A DNA stretch of 16,502 bases from JAGNEJ01 sp043757865. Its GTDB lineage: Bacteria; Verrucomicrobiota; Verrucomicrobiia; Verrucomicrobiales; V1-33. Position numbers and translations under genes: made by a program. Each line of letters starts with the position of its first letter. Position 1 is the first letter of the stretch. Below are positions 8,144 through 14,583 of this stretch, piece by piece. Under the pieces are notes generated by a model that was not told where the DNA came from, did no database searches, and saw only the letters and a list, made by a program, of their open reading frames with translations. The stretch is taken from contig JAYVOP010000282.1 of assembly GCA_043757865.1 (NCBI GenBank), positions 1 through 16,502 of the forward strand, written 5' to 3'.

Positions 8144-9981
8144 AAATCCAATCTAACTCCTCCGTCATTGATACCTCCAAAATGTCCACTGGCCAACGGG
8201 CGGCCTTAGAGACCGCCGAAGCTGCGCGCGAGGCCCTGCATGGCCGCAGCCTAGCTGCTTCCCTGTTCTTGGGACGGCCAGATTTCTCTAAAATCTTTCC
8301 CTTCCCTAGCCAGACTTTGGAAGATCGGGATCAAGGCGATGCCTTCCTCACGCGCTTGGATCATGTGCTGTCCACCGTAGACCCTAACACGATTGATCGT
8401 GAGGGCGAAGTGCCCGAAACGGTGCTCACCGCGTTGGCGAACATCGGTGCGTTCGGCATCAAAATTCCTCAACGCTACGGCGGCCTGGGCCTTTCCCAAA
8501 CGAACTACAGCCGTGCCGCCATGCGCCTCGGCGGCTTCTGTGGGAATCTCACGGCACTGCTGTCCGCGCATCAATCCATCGGCGTGCCGCAGCCGTTATT
8601 GATGTTCGGCACGGCCAGTCAGAAGCAGCATTATCTGCCGCGTTGTGCGGCGGGCACCATCACGGCTTTCGCGCTCACGGAGTCTGATGTGGGCAGCGAT
8701 CCCGCGCGCATCACCACCACCGCCACGCCCACGGCGGACGGCCAAGGATTCCTCATCAATGGAGAAAAACTCTGGTGTACGAACGGCACCAAGGCGGGCC
8801 TGCTCGTGGTGATGGCGCGCACGCCTGCGCCTGCGGGCGAGACGAATCTAGCGCGCGCTCCTATCACGGCATTCATCGTGGATGCCAAGGCGCCTGGAGT
8901 AGAGATCGTGCGTCGTTGCCGCTTCATGGGCCTGCGCGCGCTCTACAATGCGGTGATCCAATTCCACGGCGTGCGCGTGGAGCGGGCGGACATCGTGCTA
9001 GGCGAGGGCAAGGGCCTGCGGGTGGCGCTGAGCACGCTGAACATTGGCCGCATCACGCTGCCAGCGGCCTGTGCCGGGGCCGCGCGACGTTGTTTAAACA
9101 TTGCGTTGAAGTGGTCTGCGCGACGCGAGCAATGGGGCGCGCCCATTGCGCAGCATGCCGCCATCGCTGGGAAACTGTCCCGCATGGCCGCGCATACGTT
9201 TGCCATCGAGAGCCTCGTCTATTACGTCTCTGCGCTGGCCGAGCACCATGCCGACGTGCGTCTGGAAGCCGCCTTGGCTAAGCTCTGGGGCACTGAGCGC
9301 GCGTGGGAAATCATCAACGACACCATGCAAATCCGCGGTGGCCGTGGCTATGAAACCGCCGCCAGCCTAGCCGCTAGAGGTGAAGCGCCCGAGCCCGTGG
9401 AGCGTTTCCTGCGTGATGCCAGGATCAACACCATCTTTGAAGGCAGCAGTGAAATCATGCGGCTCTTCATCGCTCGCGAAGCTCTGGATCCACACCTCCA
9501 AGTGGGTGCTCCGTTGCTCGATAGCCGCTTGCCGCTGCGGGCTAGGTTAGCCGCCTTACCTGCCGCAGTGAAATTTTATCTGCCCCATTTGGCCAGCATC
9601 CTCACACCGTTTCAGTGGATTCCACCATCGGGTCCATTTCAAAAGGAAACGCGCACGGTGGCTAAACTCAGCCGCCAGCTCGCGCGGGCGATGCTCAAAG
9701 CGCTGGCGAAATTCGGGCCGAAGTTGGACAAGGAACAACTCGTGCTCGGCCGCCTCGTTGATGCGGGCGCAGAACTCCTAGCCGCCACTGCCAGCATTGC
9801 GCGAGCGGTGCATCTGCTAGCCGCCCAAGAAACCGACGGCGGAGCGACCATCCAAACCGTGCGTCATCTCTGTGAACTCGCCTTTGCCCAAACGCGTCAT
9901 TTACTCACCAACACCACCCTCGCCAGCGACCGCCACGGCTATGAATTAGCCCAAAAGCTGGCCCGTGTGGATAGCATGTGA
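8140..9981 (+). CDS. Acyl-CoA dehydrogenase, VLCAD/ACAD9-like with C-terminal extension
   Basis: This 613-residue FAD flavoprotein catalyses the first, alpha-beta dehydrogenation step of fatty acyl-CoA oxidation. The FAD/substrate signature FALTESDVGSDPAR lies at 177-190, INGEKLWCTNG at 206-216, and the FAD-binding MQIRGGRGYE at 396-405. The catalytic base is Glu434 in TIFEGSSEIMRLF, the position used by very-long-chain and medium-chain dehydrogenases. The core ends near 450, and about 160 further residues form an extra helical domain as in mitochondrial VLCAD and ACAD9, where it contributes to membrane association and dimerisation. Ordinary bacterial acyl-CoA dehydrogenases are about 380 residues and E. 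coli FadE is about 814. The gene overlaps the preceding stop by ATGA and closes the operon, supplying the missing oxidation step. An electron-transfer flavoprotein must be encoded elsewhere. Long-chain preference is inferred from architecture. Confidence 0.92.
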   Translation: MKIQSNSSVIDTSKMSTGQRAALETAEAAREALHGRSLAASLFLGRPDFSKIFPFPSQTLEDRDQGDAFLTRLDHVLSTVDPNTIDREGEVPETVLTALANIGAFGIKIPQRYGGLGLSQTNYSRAAMRLGGFCGNLTALLSAHQSIGVPQPLLMFGTASQKQHYLPRCAAGTITAFALTESDVGSDPARITTTATPTADGQGFLINGEKLWCTNGTKAGLLVVMARTPAPAGETNLARAPITAFIVDAKAPGVEIVRRCRFMGLRALYNAVIQFHGVRVERADIVLGEGKGLRVALSTLNIGRITLPAACAGAARRCLNIALKWSARREQWGAPIAQHAAIAGKLSRMAAHTFAIESLVYYVSALAEHHADVRLEAALAKLWGTERAWEIINDTMQIRGGRGYETAASLAARGEAPEPVERFLRDARINTIFEGSSEIMRLFIAREALDPHLQVGAPLLDSRLPLRARLAALPAAVKFYLPHLASILTPFQWIPPSGPFQKETRTVAKLSRQLARAMLKALAKFGPKLDKEQLVLGRLVDAGAELLAATASIARAVHLLAAQETDGGATIQTVRHLCELAFAQTRHLLTNTTLASDRHGYELAQKLARVDSM

Positions 9982-10020
9982 GGTGGTCCGCACAGTCCTC
10001 TGTGCGGTCCACCTTTGCTT
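9981..10020 (+). terminator. Strong hairpin terminator after the beta-oxidation operon
   Basis: Immediately after the dehydrogenase stop the arms AGGTGG-T-CCGCACAG (9981-9995) and CTGTGCGG-T-CCACCT (10000-10014) pair as 14 bp with a single T/T mismatch around a TCCT loop. A short interrupted T stretch (TTGCTTT) follows. This fits a plus-strand Rho-independent terminator with a weak U-tract. It lies in the 49-bp gap between convergent genes, so it probably also insulates against transcription from the beta-barrel gene, although no U-tract is seen in that direction. Confidence 0.65.
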
Positions 10021-10030
10021 TGGGAGACCT

Positions 10031-10960
10031 TTAGAAATGGTATCCTAGCACGAGTTTTAAACTCACGGAAGCCACGATCTGATTCCCCCGCACGTGCTCG
10101 TAGAACGGCAGTTCTGCATCTAGATAAATGCTGAGGGGCGCGCGCTTTAGCTCGATGCCTGCGGAGAGCATCAGCCGCTCATAGCCGCTAGCGACAGGGT
10201 TGGCGGAGTTGGCTCCGGTATCGCGCGTGCGCACGGAGGCGAGGAGTTGCGCCACGGGGCTGAGGCTCACGCCGCCGAGTTTCCAGCCGGTGTAGGTGAG
10301 GCCTGCGGTGGCATTGAGTTCCGTGCCAGGGCGGTAGTGGTCTTGGGTAAAGAGCGGCACGTCCAGTTCTGCTTGGGTGAACCATTGAAAGTGGCTCGGC
10401 TCTGCAAAGGCTTGCCGATGAAACGCCCCGATCAACAAATCCGTGCTGCCCGTGCCGATTTGGCTGTCCCGGTCCACGGCGGTGGCCGCGTGGCGGAATT
10501 CACCAGTCGGAAGTTTGATGCCGAAGGTTAGGCCCGTGGACAGATCTTCTGAAAAGCCCGTGTAAATGCCTTTCAAGCGGATGTCGCCTAACGCCGTCCA
10601 ACTGCGCGTGCTGGCCGCTTCCCCGTCCTCCTGGGTCGTAAACGAACGTTCTGCCCAGGGCACGTTGAGTTGCAGTCCCCAACTGCGGCTAAACAAATAT
10701 TGCGCGCCTAACGTGAAGAAATGGGTGCGCAATTTCCGATCCTCATTCTCATCTGCGGGAGCACGCGAGGAGCCGCTCCAGTTGTGATTTTGATTTAGGA
10801 AATTGTAGTTTAAATAGACGATTCCACCGGGCTCAGACGGCAGCAAGGTGCTAGTGCCAACTTCAAATTGGCAACAACAACAAGCGCACGCAGGAGCGAG
10901 AGTGGGGGTGAGGAGGGTGGCCGCGAGAGTGATGGCGCGGAGTGTAGGAGTAGTTTTCAT
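10031..10960 (-). CDS. Outer-membrane beta-barrel protein with a Cys-rich N-terminus
   Basis: This 309-residue protein has an N-terminal signal peptide (LRAITLAATLLTPTLAPA, probable cut after APA at residue 24). The mature chain begins at once with a cysteine cluster, CACCCC (residues 25-30). The rest alternates polar and apolar residues with regular aromatic girdles (for example GIVYLNYNFL, WGLQLNVPWAERSF, HFQWFTQAELDVPLF). It ends in LVLGYHF, with the terminal Phe recognised by the BAM machinery. It resembles the MetA-like outer-membrane channel/transporter families. I recognise a group of verrucomicrobial relatives with a similar Cys motif and NWSGSSRAPADEN-like segment, but no function is known to me. 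The cysteines could bind metal or haem, or form disulfides. Its start is 25 bp from the stop of the broken PEP-CTERM gene, so the two were probably co-transcribed. No clear Shine-Dalgarno precedes the ATG. Confidence 0.75.
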   Translation of the reverse strand: MKTTPTLRAITLAATLLTPTLAPACACCCCQFEVGTSTLLPSEPGGIVYLNYNFLNQNHNWSGSSRAPADENEDRKLRTHFFTLGAQYLFSRSWGLQLNVPWAERSFTTQEDGEAASTRSWTALGDIRLKGIYTGFSEDLSTGLTFGIKLPTGEFRHAATAVDRDSQIGTGSTDLLIGAFHRQAFAEPSHFQWFTQAELDVPLFTQDHYRPGTELNATAGLTYTGWKLGGVSLSPVAQLLASVRTRDTGANSANPVASGYERLMLSAGIELKRAPLSIYLDAELPFYEHVRGNQIVASVSLKLVLGYHF

Positions 10961-10985
10961 CAGGATATTTATATTTATGGAGAGT

Positions 10986-11612
10986 TTACCGACGACGACG
11001 CGTGAAACGCAGGCCCAGTGCGCCTAGCAGCAGTAGGCTGCCCGGCTCCGGCACCGCAGTGGCGAAATTCACGCTATAGCCCTGCCGGGGCGGGTTGACA
11101 GAAGTTGGGGCATCGCTTCCAAAGACAATTGTGTAGTTGCCAGCGGCTAAATTCCAGGTGCCCGCAATACTGGTCTGCGTGCTGTTTCTCAGGTGGGTTA
11201 GATACGTTAAATCTTCCGCCCAACTCACATTGCTATTATTTTCAAAGAAATGATTTTGGTCGGTATCGGTGTCCATCCCCTGCTATATAGTTAGGCTAGG
11301 GAACATGGAATCCGTATCCGCCATGCCAAGGATATTACCGGAGCCGGCAAAGGGCACAGTGGCATCTCGGGCGACGGTGAGACTGAGGGTGGTGGCTTGC
11401 GTGAGCGCTAGCCAATTAGACGTATGGGTCCAGCCCACCGCAGGATCCACCCCAGGGGTGAAGATGCCTTCGTCCTCCCAGCTCCAAGCCCCCATATGGA
11501 TGTGGAAGGAGGTACTATCATTGCCTGACAGGGTGGTGGAAAATGCGTAAGGAACGCCCTCCGCGGATGGCGTAAATGCCAGCACGGTGCCTGACGATAC
11601 GGGAGCACCTCG
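10986..11612 (-). pseudogene. Broken PEP-CTERM surface-protein gene
   Basis: The C-terminus AVPEPGSLLLLGALGLRFTRRRR-type tail (a VPEP motif, one transmembrane stretch and an Arg cluster) is a textbook PEP-CTERM sorting signal, handled by an exosortase elsewhere. The preceding domain reads through FHIHMGAWSWEDEG, GWTHTSNWLAL and DSMFPSLTI, then meets an in-frame TAG at 11283-11285. It resumes in the same frame as QGMDTDTDQNHFF, so one nonsense substitution splits an otherwise continuous domain. A TGG or CAG codon one base away would restore it. No signal peptide or start codon is found: around 11600-11612 the frame runs without a break into the end of the beta-propeller fragment, which is in another frame. 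This suggests that a deletion fused the two genes. The residual downstream reading frame lacks an export signal, so the product is probably not functional. Confidence 0.7.
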
Positions 11613-12314
11613 TGAGTGCCCAGATCAACCTCTGCAACATCATGGTCTAACACGGTTTAAAAGACCCGCGCATCGCTCGCATCCACGATCAACCCCGTCT
11701 TGGGTGGGGCCGGGAGCGCAGGATTTGTGGGGTTAGACTGGGCCCGCGCGGGGGAAGCCGGGAGCACGGTGGTGTAATTGCCAGACATCTGAAAGGTGGC
11801 ATAGAGCCGGGTGCCAGCGGCATTCACGGCCAAGGCGCGGGGGAAATCTCCTGCTAGAGGAATGAACGGTAGTTCCGCGTGGCTGGTGGTATCAATGACG
11901 CGGATAAGGTGATTCCGCGCACAACTAACATAGCCTTTCCCTTGAGCAAAGACCACGTCCGCAGGCTCATCTGGGGCGGCTAGGGTCGTTGTCACTAGCG
12001 CTGACTGAGGCTGACGATGGAAATGCTATCGCTGACTTCATTGACGACCCACACCTCATCATTCGTCCTTGCGGCCACGGAGACTGGTTCCAGGCCCACA
12101 GGAATCTCTGCCAGCAACACGGGCGCTGGATTGGCGGCATTAGAAACGTCATAGACACACAGCCGCGCCTCTGGGGTAGTGAGCGCAAGGAGGCGGGTGC
12201 CGTCAGGAGTGAGGTGAGTGGATGCGTTTGGCGACCTTCAAAATGTTGATAGATCGGCTGCGCTACTGCGCCATGAAGTGATGCAAATAGATAAATAAAA
12301 ATGAAACGATGCAT
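11613..12314 (-). pseudogene. Decayed YVTN-type beta-propeller gene
   Basis: An ATG at 12312-12314 opens a signal peptide (HRFIFIYLFASLHGAVAQP). The protein then resembles secreted YVTN/lactonase-like beta-propellers, but only by joining three frames: GRQTHPL, then LTPDGTRLLALTTPEARL through SDSISIVSLSQR, then VTTTLAAPDEPADVVFAQG through GLIVDASDARVF. The first frame change lies near 12210-12216 and the second at about 11995-12000, where a TAG appears. Each is explained by loss of one base, probably a C in ACC-CTC and CGC-CTA contexts. An in-frame TAA at 11657-11659 follows, after which TVLDHDVAEVDLGTHEV continues in the same frame. The propeller then stops abruptly at the PEP-CTERM remnant, so most blades are missing. 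Blade phrases such as GLEPVSVAARTNDEVWVVNE are well preserved, so the damage looks recent. Confidence 0.68.
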
Positions 12315-12354
12315 ACTGATAGAAGCCAAGCGCGGGTCGGCCTGGAGTGGATCA

Positions 12355-12412
12355 AGGTGAGGCGGACTGATGCCGCAGCTAGGTGAGGAGGGCGGACTTC
12401 CGTCCGCAGCTA
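12355..12412. repeat. Tandem hairpin repeats (two degenerate copies)
   Basis: Two adjacent units share AGGTGA, then GGCGGACT, a short variable core, and CCGCAGCT: copy 1 at 12355-12380 and copy 2 at 12381-12411. Copy 2 forms a perfect hairpin, GCGGAC (12392-12397), TTCC loop, GTCCGC (12402-12407). A partial third unit, GCTAGGCGGACTTAGC, occurs at 12433-12448 and also folds back. Such repeats in a noncoding gap resemble dispersed REP-like or extragenic palindromic elements. The surrounding gap (12315-12518) shows no gene. A small GAAGG/CCTTC stem at 12464-12479 followed by TTTT is also visible there. Confidence 0.5.
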
Positions 12413-12518
12413 CGCTTAGAGTAATTCCAACCGCTAGGCGGACTTAGCCAAGTTGACTTTTCAGAAGGTGTGAGCCTTCCTTTTGAGCCGCCGGGTAGGC
12501 AGCTCTACGCTCTAAGGG

Positions 12519-12922
12519 TTAGGCCAGCCGGGGAGGCTGCACAGGCGGTGCATGGCGCAGCCGACCGGAGGTGAGCCACGCGGTGCGGGGCTCGGCTAGG
12601 GTGGTGACATTCCTCTGCACGGGGGGCAGGGAAATGGTGTCTAGCAAAGATAGATCATGGCTGATTTTAAACTGCCGACTTGTTCCGGGAGCTGGCTGAG
12701 GCAGGCTCTTGGTTTGTGCTCGTTCGGTCTCTTGGGCGAGGCGACAGAGGGAACAGGGATGCTGACCATCGAAGGTTTTTTGCAATCCTGCCTTAACGCC
12801 TTCTTCGCGGAATATTCTACCGCCATCGTCACCCAAGCCAGACCCTGCAACAACCCCGCTGGCCCGCCACAGAGATGCAGGCAGCCGAGCAGGGCCATGA
12901 GGAGTTGGAAGGAGCGTTTCAA
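12519..12922 (-). pseudogene. Frameshifted small membrane protein with HPCSLC motif
   Basis: Two minus-strand frames join into one plausible protein. The first gives LKRSFQLLMALLGCL, then CGGPAGLLQGLAWVTMAVEYSAKK, which is one or two transmembrane segments. The second gives GVKAGLQKTFDGQHPCSLCR and a Gln/Glu-rich linker, ending in a Pro-rich tail, PPVQPPRLA. The frame changes near 12797-12806 in GAAGAAGGCG. Restoring one G would give AKKGVKAGL in a single frame. I recall short verrucomicrobial membrane proteins of this layout, loosely like DUF2946, with a CxxC pair after TFDG. Their function is unknown to me, though CxxC suggests metal or redox chemistry. The TTG at 12920-12922 is the start that best fits the family length, but no ribosome site supports it, and an upstream ATG in the same frame (13013-13015) is possible. 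A sequencing error could also explain the shift. Confidence 0.5.
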
Positions 12923-13037
12923 GCCGTGGGGTGGGGGAGTGAGACGCGCGGTTTGACTGTGCGGAGCCTTTTGCAAGATAAATTTTCCCATGAGAAATCG
13001 GGCTGCCTTGCGCATCGGTGGCGGGCGTGGGCAGCCG

Positions 13038-13052
13038 ACTATTTAGAATAGT
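13038..13052. promoter_or_regulatory. Palindrome upstream of sufB, possible operator
   Basis: ACTATT-TAG-AATAGT is a perfect 6-bp inverted repeat with a 3-nt centre, 77 bp before the sufB ATG. It contains TAGAAT (13044-13049), five of six matches to a -10 box, although no good -35 lies at the right distance. Suf operons are often controlled by Rrf2-type regulators (IscR, SufR) that bind short palindromes, so an operator overlapping the promoter is plausible. This is inference from position and symmetry only. Confidence 0.3.
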
Positions 13053-13129
13053 TCTTGATTTCCCCTGGCTGATCGACACGGTGATTTTCACCCGGTCCAT
13101 TGCCGAAAGATACCCCACTGATAACTTCT

Positions 13130-14569
13130 ATGAATGCCCTCCTCGATACTCCCGAACTTGATCAAGACACCCGTGATGCGGTGGATATTGATCGGTCCAT
13201 TGGTGATTTTTCGTATCCCGAGGCGCATAAGTTCGATGCGGGGGTGGGCTTATCTGAGAAAACGGTCCAGTATATTTGTGATGTGAAAAATGACCCGCAG
13301 TGGGTGCGTGATTTCCGGCTCAAAGCGCTGAAGACTTTTGAAGATAAGCCGATGCCCACGAACTGGGCGACGAAGGATCTGGAAAACATTGATTTTCAAA
13401 AAATTCGTTATTATCTAGCCAATGGCCAGGGCCCCAAACGCTCTTGGGATGAGGTGCCGGATGATGTGAAGCGCACCTTTGAGCGTCTGGGCATTCCTGA
13501 GCAGGAGCGTAAATTTCTGGCCGGTGTGGAGGCGCAATTCGATAGTGAGGCGGCATACTCTAACGTGCAAAAGGCGGTGACGGATCAGGGCGTGATCTTT
13601 GTGAATAGCACGGAGGGGCTAAAGGAACATGAGGAAATTTTCCGCCCGTGGTTCGGCAAGGTCATCCCTACGGGCGACAATAAATTTAGCGCTCTGAACA
13701 GTGCGGTCTTTAGTGGCGGCAGCTTCATTTACATCCCCAAGGGCGTGAAGGTGAAGCATCCGCTCCAGGCGTATTTCCGCATCAACTCGGAAAACTTCGG
13801 CCAATTTGAGCGCACGCTGATCATTGCTGATGAAGGCGCGGAAGTGCTCTACATGGAGGGTTGCACCGCCCCCAAGTTTACGACCAGCACGCTGCATAGC
13901 GCGGTGGTGGAACTGGTGGCCATGAAAGGGGCCAAGATTCAATATGTGACTGTGCAAAATTGGAGTCCGAACGTGTTCAACCTCGTGACCAAGCGCGGCC
14001 TAGCACATGAGGAAGCGGAGATTCGCTGGATTGATTGCAACATCGGCAGTCGGCTAACGATGAAATATCCCGGTGTGGTGATGAAGGGCCGCAAGGCGCG
14101 CGGGGAGGTGATCAGTATCGCCCTAGCCAATAATGGCCAGCACCAAGATACAGGCGCGAAGATGATCCACGCGGCGGATGAGACGACGAGCAACATTGTT
14201 TCTAAGAGCATCAGCATTGGCCAAGGGCGCGCGACGTATCGTGGCCAAGTGCATATTCCGAAGCACCTCAAAGGCTGCAAAAATAACACCGAGTGCGATG
14301 CCCTGCTCATCAACTCCAGCAGCCGCACGGACACCTATCCCGCCATCACGGTGCGTGGGAATCAACACGCTACGCAGCACGAAGCCAGCGTGAGCACGGT
14401 GAGCGCTGAGCAAATTTTCTACATGCAACAACGTGGCCTTAGCGAAGGCGAGGCGATGAGTTTGAGCGTGAATGGATTCGTGAACGACCTCGTGCGGGAA
14501 TTCCCCATGGAATACAGCGTGGAGCTCAAGCGGCTGATCGATCTGGAGATGGAAGGCAGCGTGGGCTAG
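13130..14569 (+). CDS. sufB: Fe-S cluster assembly protein SufB
   Basis: This 479-residue protein is the SufB scaffold, which with SufC and SufD builds Fe-S clusters in the cytoplasm. The match is continuous: NSAVFSGGSFIYIPKGV, YMEGCTAP (Cys245), KYPGVVMKGRKARGEV, NNTECDALL (Cys389), HEASVSTVSAEQ (His417-Glu418) and the family-typical ending LIDLEMEGSVG. Cys389, His417 and Glu418 keep the spacing of E. coli Cys405, His433 and Glu434, where cluster assembly occurs, and Cys245 lies in the GCTAP motif that holds E. coli Cys254. I chose the ATG at 13130 over a TTG at 13100 because the intervening residues do not look conserved. No Shine-Dalgarno is obvious. Unusually, no sufC, sufD or sufS is adjacent: upstream is a broken gene on the other strand, and downstream, 14 bp away, a convergent membrane-protein gene. 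Confidence 0.97.
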   Translation: MNALLDTPELDQDTRDAVDIDRSIGDFSYPEAHKFDAGVGLSEKTVQYICDVKNDPQWVRDFRLKALKTFEDKPMPTNWATKDLENIDFQKIRYYLANGQGPKRSWDEVPDDVKRTFERLGIPEQERKFLAGVEAQFDSEAAYSNVQKAVTDQGVIFVNSTEGLKEHEEIFRPWFGKVIPTGDNKFSALNSAVFSGGSFIYIPKGVKVKHPLQAYFRINSENFGQFERTLIIADEGAEVLYMEGCTAPKFTTSTLHSAVVELVAMKGAKIQYVTVQNWSPNVFNLVTKRGLAHEEAEIRWIDCNIGSRLTMKYPGVVMKGRKARGEVISIALANNGQHQDTGAKMIHAADETTSNIVSKSISIGQGRATYRGQVHIPKHLKGCKNNTECDALLINSSSRTDTYPAITVRGNQHATQHEASVSTVSAEQIFYMQQRGLSEGEAMSLSVNGFVNDLVREFPMEYSVELKRLIDLEMEGSVG

Positions 14570-14583
14570 GGCTTTGGCTCTGT

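Noticed and set aside
8775..9281. Plus-strand open frame of 168 codons within the acyl-CoA dehydrogenase gene
   Set aside because: Out-of-frame shadow rich in Arg, Ala and Gly; the dehydrogenase frame carries all the conserved motifs.
12923..13118. Long N-terminal extensions of the HPCSLC small protein toward sufB
   Set aside because: The extra sequence has no membrane or domain character and would run across the sufB promoter region; only the part from about 12922 looks like protein of this type.
13100..13129. TTG start adding ten residues to SufB
   Set aside because: The extra residues do not resemble SufB N-termini and an ATG at 13130 is in frame; no ribosome site favours the TTG.
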